Positions 44,928-53,603 of a stretch of DNA of 64,000 bases are shown in pieces. This DNA comes from Streptomyces sp. AW19M42. GTDB taxonomy: Bacteria; Actinomycetota; Actinomycetes; Streptomycetales; Streptomycetaceae. Position numbers and translations under genes: made by a program. Each line of letters begins with the position of its first letter. Positions within the stretch are counted from its first letter, which is position 1. The notes beneath the pieces are model-generated. The model was not told the DNA's origin and did no database searches. It worked only from the letters and a program-made list of their open reading frames with translations. Location of the stretch: contig CBRG010000167.1 in the NCBI GenBank assembly GCA_000470535.1, positions 20,719 through 84,718 of the forward strand, in the 5' to 3' direction.

Positions 44928-45944
44928 ATGCCGGACCAGGGAATCGCTGACGCGCCGATCGAGGCGGTCGACCTGCGGCGGACCTATCGTGCGCACACCG
45001 GGTGGCTTCACCGCCGCTACACCGACATCGAGGCCGTACGCGGTGTGTCGTTCTCGGTGGCACCCGGAGAGCTGTTCGGTCTGCTGGGGCCAAACGGCGC
45101 CGGCAAGACGACCACCATCAAGATGCTCAACACACTCCTCCTGCCGACGAGTGGTTCCGCACGTGTACTCGGATACGACGTGAGATCGGAACCCATGGCG
45201 GTGCGACGTCGCATCGGATACGTGTTCGGCGGCGACAAGGGACTCTATGACCGCCTCTCGGCCGAGGACAATCTCCGGTACTTCGCCGAGTTGTACTGTG
45301 TCGAGCCCCGTGACCAGCGAGCGCGAATAGGGGAGCTCCTGGAGCTCGTGGGCCTGGCCGGCCGAGAGAAGGAGCGGGTCGAGGGGTACTCCCGTGGCAT
45401 GCGGCAGAGGCTTCACATCGCCAGGGGGCTTCTCCACCGCCCCCCTGTGCTCTTCCTGGACGAGCCGTCCATCGGTCTCGATCCGGTCGCCGCGAGGGAG
45501 CTGCGACGGATGGTTGCGGACCTGAAGTACCAGGGTGTGACGATCGTGCTGACGACGCACTACATGGCCGAAGCTGACGAGCTGTGTGATCGCATCGCCG
45601 TCATCGATCGCGGGGTGATCCAGGCCCTCGGTACACCACGCGAGCTGAAGGACCGCGTGGACACCGGTGCCGTTCTCGAAGTCGAGGTCGTCGGTGCGAG
45701 CCCCCGTCACCTCTCCGCCCTGTCAGTCCTGCCGGGCGCGCGAGACGTCCGCGCCGCCGATCGGGACGACCGGAAGACGATCACTATCCACGCGGTGAAG
45801 GGCGCCGACCTGTATGCGGCCGTCATGAGTGAACTGGACGGACTGAGCGTCACCCGTTTCACCAGCCGCGAGCCGACACTGGAAGACGCGTATCTGGGAA
45901 TTCTCACGGACGCGTCCGAGCAGGGCCAGAGCGTCGCCGTATGA
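44928..45944 (+). CDS. ABC transporter ATP-binding protein (DrrA-like exporter ATPase)
   Basis: 338 residues. Walker A LLGPNGAGKTTTIKML, signature YSRGMRQRL, Walker B VLFLDEPSIGLDP and the switch His in LTTHYMAEADELCDRIAV are all intact. The C-terminal 90-residue extension (TGAVLEVEVVGASP...) is typical of DrrA-type drug exporters. It overlaps the first permease by four bases (ATGA). It energises efflux of the cluster A product. Confidence 0.93.
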   Translation: MPDQGIADAPIEAVDLRRTYRAHTGWLHRRYTDIEAVRGVSFSVAPGELFGLLGPNGAGKTTTIKMLNTLLLPTSGSARVLGYDVRSEPMAVRRRIGYVFGGDKGLYDRLSAEDNLRYFAELYCVEPRDQRARIGELLELVGLAGREKERVEGYSRGMRQRLHIARGLLHRPPVLFLDEPSIGLDPVAARELRRMVADLKYQGVTIVLTTHYMAEADELCDRIAVIDRGVIQALGTPRELKDRVDTGAVLEVEVVGASPRHLSALSVLPGARDVRAADRDDRKTITIHAVKGADLYAAVMSELDGLSVTRFTSREPTLEDAYLGILTDASEQGQSVAV

Positions 45945-46723
45945 CGACCGATATCCGCCGAGTGGTCCGACTCCTTGCCGTTGGTATGCGCACCTATATG
46001 AAACACCAGGCGTCCTCGGGGATGTGGATTGTCTTCACGACGCTCACCCCTGTCGTCTACGCCATGGTCGCCTTCTACCTTCTGCGCGCTGGAGACCAGC
46101 CGGACCAACTCGTTCACGCGACCGCTGGGGCCGGAATCATGGGCGTGTGGACGTCGGTGCTGTTCGGGTCCGGAGCGACCATCCAGCGGCTCAGGTGGAT
46201 GGGGGTGCTGGAGCCGTTGGCCATTGCGCCGGCGCCGCTGATCCTCACTCTTCTTCCGGTCACCCTGGTCTACGCGATAGTCGGCCTCTATTCGATGATC
46301 GCAACCCTGTTGCTCGGCTGGGTGGCGTTCGGTGTCTCTCTCGCCTTCGCTGCGCCCGTCACCGTCTTGCTGTCGGTCGTGGTGTGCATAGTCTCCATGG
46401 GCATGATGGGCCTACTCCTGACATCCACATTCGTGCACATGCGTAATGCCCACGCACTCAACAACACGTTGGACCACCCCATCTGGCTCCTCTCCGGAAT
46501 GCTGGTCCCGATCGGACTTCCCGCGTGGATCCGCCCACTGGCCGACATCCTGCCCACCACATGGGGGGCACGGGCTCTGCATGCGTCGATCGACGGAAAG
46601 TCCGCGTGGCCAAGTATGGGCATGGCGATGCTCCTCGGCCTCATCTATCTCGGGCTGTCCGTCGTGGCGCTGAGGTATGTCGAGTACAAGGCCCGTGACA
46701 AGGCCATGCTGGCGCTGAGTTGA
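45941..46723 (+). CDS. ABC-2 type permease, first subunit
   Basis: 260 residues with six hydrophobic segments (IVFTTLTPVVYAMVAFYLL near residues 28-46; a segment with LSVVVCIVSMGMMGLLLTS). The segment DHPIWLLSGMLVPIGLPAWIRPLADILPTTW is the ABC-2 permease signature. It is coupled to the ATPase gene; with the next gene it forms a heterodimeric channel. Confidence 0.9.
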   Translation: MTTDIRRVVRLLAVGMRTYMKHQASSGMWIVFTTLTPVVYAMVAFYLLRAGDQPDQLVHATAGAGIMGVWTSVLFGSGATIQRLRWMGVLEPLAIAPAPLILTLLPVTLVYAIVGLYSMIATLLLGWVAFGVSLAFAAPVTVLLSVVVCIVSMGMMGLLLTSTFVHMRNAHALNNTLDHPIWLLSGMLVPIGLPAWIRPLADILPTTWGARALHASIDGKSAWPSMGMAMLLGLIYLGLSVVALRYVEYKARDKAMLALS

Positions 46724-46732
46724 GGGGGATAC

Positions 46733-47512
46733 GTGCGTAGCGTGAGGTTCGTTCTCATTTCCGGAGTATTGTCTTTCCGGGCCCTTTTCAATCGCACGTC
46801 GCCTGCGATGTTCGTGGGTTCGCTGATGTCCGCCCCGGTGTTCCAAATGCTGTTCTTCGTCTTACTGGGACGGTACACCGGCGTCGCTGACGACAAGTTC
46901 TTCATCATCGGCAACGTGCTGCTCGCCACGACCGGCGCCGGAGTAATCGGCGGCACGATGGCCATCGCGAATGAGCGACAGTACTCGACGCTGGGACCGG
47001 TACTGCTCAGTCCGCGAAGCCGCCTGCAGATCTGGGGCGGACGTGCGCTTCCGTACATCGTCACCGCGCTGTTCAGCATGGTCTTCACGCTCACTGTCGG
47101 CAGCCTGCTGCTAGGCAAAGTGATCCCGGTGTCAGGGTTCCCGGCGCTGTTGTTGACCCTGCTTGTCGCAGCGACTTCGGCGACCGCACTGGGGATGGTC
47201 GTCGGATCGATCGGGCTGCGCGTGACCAACAACGTTTTTGTGGCCAATGTCGCGTACACCCTGCTCATCCTCTTGACCGGAACGAATGTTCCGAGAGGGA
47301 TCCTGCCGCCGTTCCTCCAGACCGTGGGCTCCTTCATCCCGTTGACCCACGCGACGGAGGCGACCCGGACGATCGTCCGGGGCGACTTCTCCCTCGGGCT
47401 GGTCGGGGAGGAGCTCGCCATCGGCGTGTGCTACGGAGCCGCGGCCATCGCTCTGCTGCGCTATTTCGAGCACTCGGCCCGGAAGCACGCCGCATTCGAC
47501 ACACAATCGTGA
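46733..47512 (+). CDS. ABC-2 type permease, second subunit
   Basis: 259 residues from GTG 46733, six hydrophobic segments. It has LTGTNVPRGILPPFLQTVGSFIPLTHATEATR, the conserved ABC-2 region before the last helix. Codon 44 is TTA, so translation should depend on bldA. It follows the first permease by nine bases and precedes the nucleotidyltransferase-PqqD fusion by 17. Confidence 0.9.
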   Translation: MRSVRFVLISGVLSFRALFNRTSPAMFVGSLMSAPVFQMLFFVLLGRYTGVADDKFFIIGNVLLATTGAGVIGGTMAIANERQYSTLGPVLLSPRSRLQIWGGRALPYIVTALFSMVFTLTVGSLLLGKVIPVSGFPALLLTLLVAATSATALGMVVGSIGLRVTNNVFVANVAYTLLILLTGTNVPRGILPPFLQTVGSFIPLTHATEATRTIVRGDFSLGLVGEELAIGVCYGAAAIALLRYFEHSARKHAAFDTQS

Positions 47513-47529
47513 TTGGGAGAGGGAGAACC

Positions 47530-48690
47530 ATGAATCAACTGCTGCCGAAATTCAAGGTGTTCAACGGGCCTGCTGTGGCTGACCCCACGTCGCCCCCTGC
47601 CGTGTCCGATGCCATTGCTGAGCTGCCGGGCTATGACGACGTCATCCAGCGATATCCAGAGCTGGCCGGCGCGAGCTGTGTCTTCCTCAGCGGTTCACTC
47701 ATCTCCGGGTGGGGCAACGAGCGCAGCGATCTGGATATCTTCGTCATCGCAGAAAAGGACTTCATACGAAAGGTCATACCTGAATCGGTGGTCAAGACCG
47801 GAAGGGCTGATCAGGACATCGACCAGAACGGGTTCGTCATTGCGATGGGGTCTCTGGGCGGGTTGCGGGCCGACATCGAATTCTGGACGGCCGAGCACAT
47901 CGATGGACTGATCGCCACGGCACGGCCGAGAGACGAGGCGTACCTCGGCCGACTGGGCCGGCCGACGTACGAGGAGCAAGACCTTCTGCACAGACTGTCG
48001 ATGGGCAGGGCTCTGTCCGGTCAGGACTGGCTGGACGAGCGGAAGCGCCGGATCGCGGCATCTGACTTCGCGGTGTGGATCGCCGAGAACTACAAGGTCG
48101 CAGGCGAGAACCAACTCGACGATCTGGTCGGGATGTTCGCGTCGGGTGACATCAAGTCCGCCGTCCTCAGGGCCCGTGATACGTATCTGAGCGCGCTCCA
48201 GGCGGTACTGGCCTACGACGGGGATCTGTCTCCGGGACCAAAGTGGATCGCACACCGGCTGGCCCGTGCAGAGGTCGACGACCTCTGGCGTGATGAGGCA
48301 TGGCGCATCCTCACCATGGGGGACTGCGCGGACGAGGGCTGGCCGATGGACGTCGCTCACAGGGCCCACGGCATCTTCCTGACCATCGAGCAGCGCATCG
48401 TCGGCCATGCGCCCTGTGGCTGCGCCGCCGGCCCTGACAGCGTGCAGCGGCGGCTGGGGGTTCGTACGTATCGCCATGAAGGCGACACGATTATCGCGGA
48501 CATCACCAAGTGCCGTACGGGAGAGACCGGCGGTTACATCTGGGCGTTGTGCGACGGCAAGCACACGGAAAGGGAAATCGCGCAGTGTCTCGCTCGGGAT
48601 CTGGCGCTGACTGCCGAGGACGCCGCCGAGTGCGTAGCGTCCGCTCTCCGCGACCTGCGGGCCAATGGTCTGGTCGATCTCTCCGATTGA
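47530..48690 (+). CDS. Nucleotidyltransferase fused to a C-terminal PqqD-like (RRE) domain
   Basis: 386 residues from ATG 47530 (GGGAGAGGGAGA upstream). The catalytic region is VFLSGSLISGWGNERSDLDI: G55-S56 and S66-D-L-D69. A helical middle follows, sharing style with the protein at 42633. From about 318 to the end the sequence fits PqqD: GDTIIADITKC, a W-ALCDGKHTEREIAQ turn and ALRDLRANGLVDL. PqqD domains bind leader peptides of ribosomally made peptides. The fusion suggests a peptide substrate for nucleotidylation. I do not know a characterised protein of this layout. Confidence 0.8.
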   Translation: MNQLLPKFKVFNGPAVADPTSPPAVSDAIAELPGYDDVIQRYPELAGASCVFLSGSLISGWGNERSDLDIFVIAEKDFIRKVIPESVVKTGRADQDIDQNGFVIAMGSLGGLRADIEFWTAEHIDGLIATARPRDEAYLGRLGRPTYEEQDLLHRLSMGRALSGQDWLDERKRRIAASDFAVWIAENYKVAGENQLDDLVGMFASGDIKSAVLRARDTYLSALQAVLAYDGDLSPGPKWIAHRLARAEVDDLWRDEAWRILTMGDCADEGWPMDVAHRAHGIFLTIEQRIVGHAPCGCAAGPDSVQRRLGVRTYRHEGDTIIADITKCRTGETGGYIWALCDGKHTEREIAQCLARDLALTAEDAAECVASALRDLRANGLVDLSD

Positions 48691-48743
48691 GGCGAGCTGT
48701 ACCGCCGGTGATCGGTTGAGACCGCAGTAAGGGGGGCAATGAC

Positions 48744-49610
48744 GTGTCAGGCACGGCGGAACATGCGGTCTGTGCAGCCGTATCCACGCTCTGGCGTGAA
48801 CCGCCACCGTGGGATCCCGCAGATCGCCCCTTCATAGGAGACCTTGAGCCTCTGTTCCGAAAGGATATGATCGAGACGCAGATCCTTTTGGGTGAGCCCG
48901 TACATGTCATCGAGGAATACCAGGGGTGGAGCAGGGTTCGTGCTCCTTGGCAACCCCGGGGCGCCGATTCCCTTGGTTATCCGGGGTGGCTGCCCAGCAG
49001 TGACATAGCCGCCGAAGCCTCTCCGGCCGCACAGTTCGCCGTCGTGACCGCACGGCAGACCGAGCTCCTGGGAACGACCAGCGGCACCGCACCGCGCTTC
49101 GCGCCGTGGGCCGCGATCCTGCCGGCGTACGAGGTGGGTGACGCCACCTTGCGGGTGGCGCTGCCTGGCGGTGGTCAGGCGGTTGTCGACAGAGCGTCGT
49201 GCGCGGTTCGCGATTTCCCGTTCAAGGACGCCGGCGCCATTGGATCCAGGGAACTTCTGGCAACCGCCCGGACGATGCTGGGAGTTCAACATGTGCTGGG
49301 TGGGATGACCGAGGCGGCTCTGGACTGCTCAGGGCTCGTGCACCTTGCGTTGCGAACCCTTGGTGTCCGAGCCCCCCGCGAGGCGCGCGACATCTTTCAC
49401 ATGGGTCGGACGGTTGCGCTAGGGGACGCGGTGGGGGGCGACCTCCTCTTCTTCCGGGAGCCGGGGCAACCGATCCATCACATCGGGATCGCCGTAGCCC
49501 CTCCGAAGGTTCTGCTGCATGCTCCCGGTAGCGGGGTGACTGCTGTCGAGCCGTTGACTGCTGACAGGCTGCGGACGCTGGTGGACATGGTTGTCCGCAT
49601 ATGCGGCTGA
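48744..49610 (+). CDS. NlpC/P60 family cysteine peptidase with N-terminal SH3-like domains
   Basis: 288 residues from GTG 48744 (AAGGGGGG eight bases upstream). SH3-like segments (residues about 40-150: LLGEPVHVIEEYQGWSRVRAP, then LGYPGWLPSSD) precede the peptidase: LDCSGLVHLALR with catalytic Cys195, GDLLFF, and HHIGIAV with His245-246. The layout is that of YkfC-type gamma-D-glutamyl-diamino acid peptidases. There is no signal peptide, so it acts inside the cell. In this operon it could cleave a modified peptide. It overlaps the upstream frame of the next gene. Confidence 0.87.
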   Translation: MSGTAEHAVCAAVSTLWREPPPWDPADRPFIGDLEPLFRKDMIETQILLGEPVHVIEEYQGWSRVRAPWQPRGADSLGYPGWLPSSDIAAEASPAAQFAVVTARQTELLGTTSGTAPRFAPWAAILPAYEVGDATLRVALPGGGQAVVDRASCAVRDFPFKDAGAIGSRELLATARTMLGVQHVLGGMTEAALDCSGLVHLALRTLGVRAPREARDIFHMGRTVALGDAVGGDLLFFREPGQPIHHIGIAVAPPKVLLHAPGSGVTAVEPLTADRLRTLVDMVVRICG

Positions 49611-49689
49611 CCCGTGCTGTCGAGATGTTCGTCCATGTGTGCCACCGTGCTCCGCGGCCCGTGAAGTTCCGGCTCCGGAGCACGGGATC

Positions 49690-50514
49690 ATGGTGCGCCC
49701 ATTGGCAATGATGTATACGGGAGAGAACGTGAGGCTTGCCTTTTCTGAGCGCATTCCGGATTATGAGAACTATGTTTTCTCCTATCATGTGTGGGGGTTT
49801 CTGGAAGAAGGGGAGGGTGTGCGCATCGCATATGAACAGGGCTTCCTCCCCAGCCAGTACGACCTGTCCAGATTCTATCTGGCCAGGAGTATTCGCATTA
49901 AACTCCAGGAATTCGACAAGAATGGAAGAATTCGCTATGTGGAGAGAAAATGTTCACACATCGACCAGTTGCTCGTGGAGCGGCATGAGTTCGATCTGAC
50001 GGAAGACTGGGGGAGTGTCGCTCACAGATATTTTGACGCACAGGCGGTGCGTGCAGAGTACCGGCGGAACCGATTCTTCGAAATGTTGGATTCTTCTATA
50101 TCCTCGCACGTTTCATTCTTTACTGACGGACGTACCGGCAAACCTGTCGGCTTCGTTCCTGTGCTCATTCGCGATGGAATCTCCCAATATGGAATTCCTG
50201 TGTACGACCCGAGTTATCGTGCTATCGAAATCGGTAACCACATGATGGCCGCGACACTTTTCCGTCTGCGTGAATCAGGTATCGATCACTGCTACCTGGG
50301 CTTGTGCTACGACACTAACAGTCTTTATAAGACGAGATTTCCGGGCATGCAGTTTTTCAATGGCTCGGGGTGGTCGCAAGTCCGCGCCGAGCTTCATTTT
50401 CTCCTCAAGCACCAGGACATGCTGGGCGAGCATCACCTCCTGAACTACCCGCCGTATGTCGAGGAATACGGAGAACTTGACCCGTCGTCCCTCATCGCCC
50501 GAATGACGTCCTAG
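49690..50514 (+). CDS. GNAT-fold protein resembling tRNA-dependent aminoacyltransferases (ATE/LFTR-like)
   Basis: 274 residues from ATG 49690; GTG 49729 with GGGAGAG is an alternative start. The C-terminal half has ISQYGIPVYDPSYRAIEIGN, then HCYLGLCYDTNSLYKTRFPG, followed by a G-W. This recalls the arginyl/leucyl-tRNA protein transferase core (V-Y-x-F-D-P ... YLGYWI ... MxYKxxFxP). The N-terminal Cys cluster of ATE1 is missing. The base composition of this gene is lower in GC than its neighbours, suggesting transfer. It could add an amino acid to a peptide or small molecule. Confidence 0.6.
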   Translation: MVRPLAMMYTGENVRLAFSERIPDYENYVFSYHVWGFLEEGEGVRIAYEQGFLPSQYDLSRFYLARSIRIKLQEFDKNGRIRYVERKCSHIDQLLVERHEFDLTEDWGSVAHRYFDAQAVRAEYRRNRFFEMLDSSISSHVSFFTDGRTGKPVGFVPVLIRDGISQYGIPVYDPSYRAIEIGNHMMAATLFRLRESGIDHCYLGLCYDTNSLYKTRFPGMQFFNGSGWSQVRAELHFLLKHQDMLGEHHLLNYPPYVEEYGELDPSSLIARMTS

Positions 50515-50516
50515 TC

Positions 50517-52022
50517 ATGACCCAGGTGAAGGTGAACAAGCCTCTTCGGGTTGCCCACATCGGTGGAGGCGCTGCCGCTGTCAGTTTCGTTGGAAGCGTG
50601 CTGGCTCGTGCGGAGAGCTTTGCCGGAGGCGTGGAGATCTGCATCTACGAACCCGGAAACCTGGCGCACGGACGGGCCTTCGGTCCGGATTTGGATTGCG
50701 CTCTGATGAATTTACCGAGCGAATCCCTGTCGATTCTTTCTCATGACGACAGGAACTTTCTACGGTGGCTCGAAGGCGGTGCGGAGCGCAGTGGGTGGGC
50801 GCAGGGCGTAGCGAATCTGGGTGATTCGTTTGTGCCGCGCAGAATCTTCGGGAAGTACCTTGGAGAGAGTTTCCGTAAATGGCGCGAGTCCGCCACTTCA
50901 CGAGGCGCAGACGTCTCTGTCCGTGCCGAAACGGTCACGGGGATCTCAAGTACAAGTGGTGGAACGTTCCTGCTGCGCAGCGATCGTGCGATCACGGAGC
51001 ACAGCCATGTGGTGCTGGGTATCGGGCCGGGCAGTCCGGCGGATCCGTTCCGGTTGAAGGACGCCCCGGGGTTCCATGCCGATCCTTATCCGTTGAATGA
51101 AGTTCTCTCCCGGATCGACCCGCATGCGCCCGTGCTGATTCTGGGGACGGGGCTGACTGCCGTCGACATAACGATCGGACTTCTCCACCTGGGTCATCAG
51201 GGGCCTCTCGTCATGGTCTCGCGGAACGGAATTATTCCCCAGGTCAGGGTGATGAGAGAGAACAGGCCGTTGGCCTACATCACGGAGGCGCGTATCAGAG
51301 CCCACGTGGAATCGGCGGGTGAGCTTGACTTCGGTGTTCTTCTGGAGCTGCTCAGGGAAGAACTCAAGTCGGACGGTACTGACCTGGCAACGGAATTCTC
51401 CTGGTTCCATTCGAGCGTTTCCGAGCGTGACCATCTGCGTCATCAAGTCGAGAATCCGACCAGGAACCCACTGCAGTCGATTCTCGCCGGGATCTCCATC
51501 GACCTGGGAAACAGGATTCGTCTCTGCCTGTCGGATTCTGCTGCACGATTCATGACTTCCCAGACCCAGCGGCTGAAAAGCCTCCAGTCCCCGATGCCGT
51601 GGCAGACCGGCCTCGCTTTGCTGGCCGCCATGGACTCCGGGCAACTGTCGGTCGTCTCGCGGGTGAGTGGCGTTCACCGCGAGGCCGGTGCCTTCCGGGC
51701 GGAGACGGGTGACGGGGTGCGCAGAGTCCACCAGGTGATCGACGCGACACGGACCAGCCCGGCGGCGACCATGGGGCGGTCGCGCTCTCTGGTCTCGTCG
51801 TTGAATTCCAACGCTCTGGCCACGTGGGACGGACACGCAGGCCTCCGTGTGGAGCCGGGGACAAGCCGCGTCATTCTTCCGTCCGGCGCCCCTCATCCGC
51901 GCCTGCACGCGGTGGGTGAGATCACAGCGGGAAAAACGTACTACGCAAGCAGTTTGCCCGCTGTCAACCGTGGAGCCGACGCAGTGGTCGAAGCCATCGC
52001 GCACGGACTGCGGAGGCCCTGA
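50517..52022 (+). CDS. FAD/NAD(P)-binding oxidoreductase (NAD_binding_9-type)
   Basis: 501 residues, two bases after the previous stop. The N-terminal dinucleotide fold is VAHIGGGAAAVSFVGSVL, followed by the family segment CALMNLPSESLSIL and FLRWLEGG. A second Rossmann motif occurs in ILGTGLTAVDI near residue 205. Such proteins are putative N- or S-monooxygenases or dehydrogenases without defined substrates. Codon 66 is TTA. It closes the cluster A operon; beyond it lie IS remnants. Confidence 0.85.
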   Translation: MTQVKVNKPLRVAHIGGGAAAVSFVGSVLARAESFAGGVEICIYEPGNLAHGRAFGPDLDCALMNLPSESLSILSHDDRNFLRWLEGGAERSGWAQGVANLGDSFVPRRIFGKYLGESFRKWRESATSRGADVSVRAETVTGISSTSGGTFLLRSDRAITEHSHVVLGIGPGSPADPFRLKDAPGFHADPYPLNEVLSRIDPHAPVLILGTGLTAVDITIGLLHLGHQGPLVMVSRNGIIPQVRVMRENRPLAYITEARIRAHVESAGELDFGVLLELLREELKSDGTDLATEFSWFHSSVSERDHLRHQVENPTRNPLQSILAGISIDLGNRIRLCLSDSAARFMTSQTQRLKSLQSPMPWQTGLALLAAMDSGQLSVVSRVSGVHREAGAFRAETGDGVRRVHQVIDATRTSPAATMGRSRSLVSSLNSNALATWDGHAGLRVEPGTSRVILPSGAPHPRLHAVGEITAGKTYYASSLPAVNRGADAVVEAIAHGLRRP

Positions 52023-52148
52023 CCGGCGTGGGCGGGTGGCGGTGGACCGGAAAGAAGCATCGCTACGGCGCGTACACCGACCAGGGAGGACGATCATGTG
52101 CCAGGCGAAGGGCTGTAGGCGAGCCCGTCTGTCTTCACGGCCGGAGGC

Positions 52149-52400
52149 GTGGGGCAACTCGACCGCATCCTGATTCGGAAGACGTCGCTCGGCGTGGAGG
52201 AGTTCGCTGCGTACGTTCCTCAGAACTCTCATCGCACGCGGACGCAACCAGGTGTAGTGGCCTTCCGTGACCTCGTGCTCTCCGCGTTTCCCGGCACCGA
52301 CAGCCTCGGCATCCTGCGTGCCTCTCACCTCACCGGACGCAGTGAGCACGTTCACTTCTCCTTCAGTTGGCGCGGCGCGGGGGGCGAGACCTCTTGGTGA
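52149..52400 (+). pseudogene. Hypothetical ORF, probably a gene fragment next to IS remnants
   Basis: An 83-codon frame with G/C-rich third positions reads LDRILIRKTSLGVEEFAAYVP and later DLVLSAFPGTDSLGILRAS. GGAGG nearly touches the GTG, so the start is poor. It runs directly into the transposase remnant. I do not recognise the family. It may be the tail of a gene cut by the insertion. Confidence 0.35.
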
Positions 52401-52800
52401 CAGTGAGCCGCGTAGCCCTTACTGCGCGTTTTTGGCGTTGCCTCTCCAGGGCGAGGGCCAGGGCCAGGGCGGCTGCGGCGATTGACGTCATGCGGTTGGG
52501 GCTCACGCGGGACCGGCGGAAGATCCGCCAGGACTTCAGTCGTGCCATCCCTCGTTCGACGGGTGCCGAGCCCGGGCCCAGTGCTGGGCTGACCGTGCGC
52601 TGGGGCGGGGACAGTTCACCGCCTGAGGCCGTTCGTGACCGGTGGACACCCACTGTCCGGCTCCCTGGTAAGCCCGGTCGGCCAGGATGGGGACGCCCTG
52701 GCGTTCGCAGCTCCGGCTGATTCGGTGCGCGCGGGCCGCTTTGAGGTCGTGGGTACGGCCGGCGCGGGCGGCTGCGACTGTATTCGACCTCGATAAAGCG
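52363..52800 (-). pseudogene. IS5-type transposase remnant
   Basis: Two minus-strand frames together give parts of a DDE transposase. One frame has GRTHDLKAARAHRIS and ILADRAYQGAG; a second has the C-terminal MARLKSWRIFRRSRVSP followed by NRMTSIAAAAL. The first is the middle of an IS5-family enzyme (with D-x-AYQG, where the second Asp sits), the second its end. A frameshift separates them and the N-terminus is absent, so the element is inactive. Terminal inverted repeats were not found. Confidence 0.7.
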
Positions 52801-52973
52801 GAATCCGTGCGCTCGGGCCGTCTCATGAGATTCCCGGACGGTGGTCCCGATCTCGGATTTGAGTAAACCGCGTAAGCCTTCCCGACGACGTTGCCGTAAC
52901 CCTCCCCTGCGCACCTCATGCTCTGTCGAATATTCAACTACTTTATCCGCTTTCGGTATTCACCTGGCATGTA

Positions 52974-53414
52974 TTAACCTCCGCGATCGGAATGCGCAAC
53001 GCACTCTGGATTCAGTGCACCCCGGCCGGCCGCCATTCTCATGGCATCGATGACGAGTTCGGCCCGATGGTGGTCGGATCTTGCGTACCCGATCACTTCG
53101 CGGGGTCGCCGGATCGATGGTCGTGGCCAGATAACACCGGCCGGAAAGGGTGGGGGGCGGATGATCTCCGAGGCCGGCTTCGCGCCGGGCTCGGCGGCGG
53201 TGAAGTCACGCCCTACCAGGTCCGGTGACGAGGCCGCCCGGACGGTCTGGGTGAGCCGGTGGTCCTCGAAGGGCCCAAACCCGCCGTCCTGCTTGGCGCA
53301 TTTGGTGAGGTTTTTGCCTGAAATCTGAGGGCCAAAGGTCATATTGAGGCAACCCTTCGGGCCTGGCAGAGTGGCGGAGACGGAACCGATCAGATTGACC
53401 CTCGATTCGTGCAC
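52974..53414 (-). pseudogene. IS3-type transposase (OrfB) remnant
   Basis: The frame includes HRLTQTVRAASSPDLVGRDF, VIGYARSDHHRAELVIDAMR and ECVAHSDRG, corresponding to the middle of IS3-family OrfB (rve integrase core). The segment before the first catalytic Asp (GDITYL in active copies) is scrambled (ASEIIRPPPFPAG) and the chain stops or loses similarity soon after HSDRG. Inactive. Confidence 0.75.
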
Positions 53415-53453
53415 GACGTACCCCTTCTCTATCTGAAAGCTCTAGGGACGCCT

Positions 53454-53603
53454 ATGCCAAGGTTCAACAGCCGCATCATCGGAACCAGTTACCGAATCAG
53501 CCGCGAGACGGCCCGTTCTTCGGTCTCGACCGGCTACGACTTCGTTGGCCCGGATCGCCGGATTCACCAGGATGTGTCCAGCGGAGGAGGCATCGATGAA
53601 TGA
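53454..53603 (+). CDS. Candidate 49-residue ORF at the head of cluster B operon
   Basis: The ATG at 53454 has GGGA six bases upstream. Third positions are mostly G/C, as in real genes here. The product begins MPRFNSRIIGTSYRISRETA and ends in a Gly-rich acidic tail (SSGGGIDE). It overlaps the kinase start by eight bases, implying coupling. It could be a small accessory protein, a precursor-like peptide or a leader. No homologue is recognised. Confidence 0.45.
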   Translation: MPRFNSRIIGTSYRISRETARSSVSTGYDFVGPDRRIHQDVSSGGGIDE

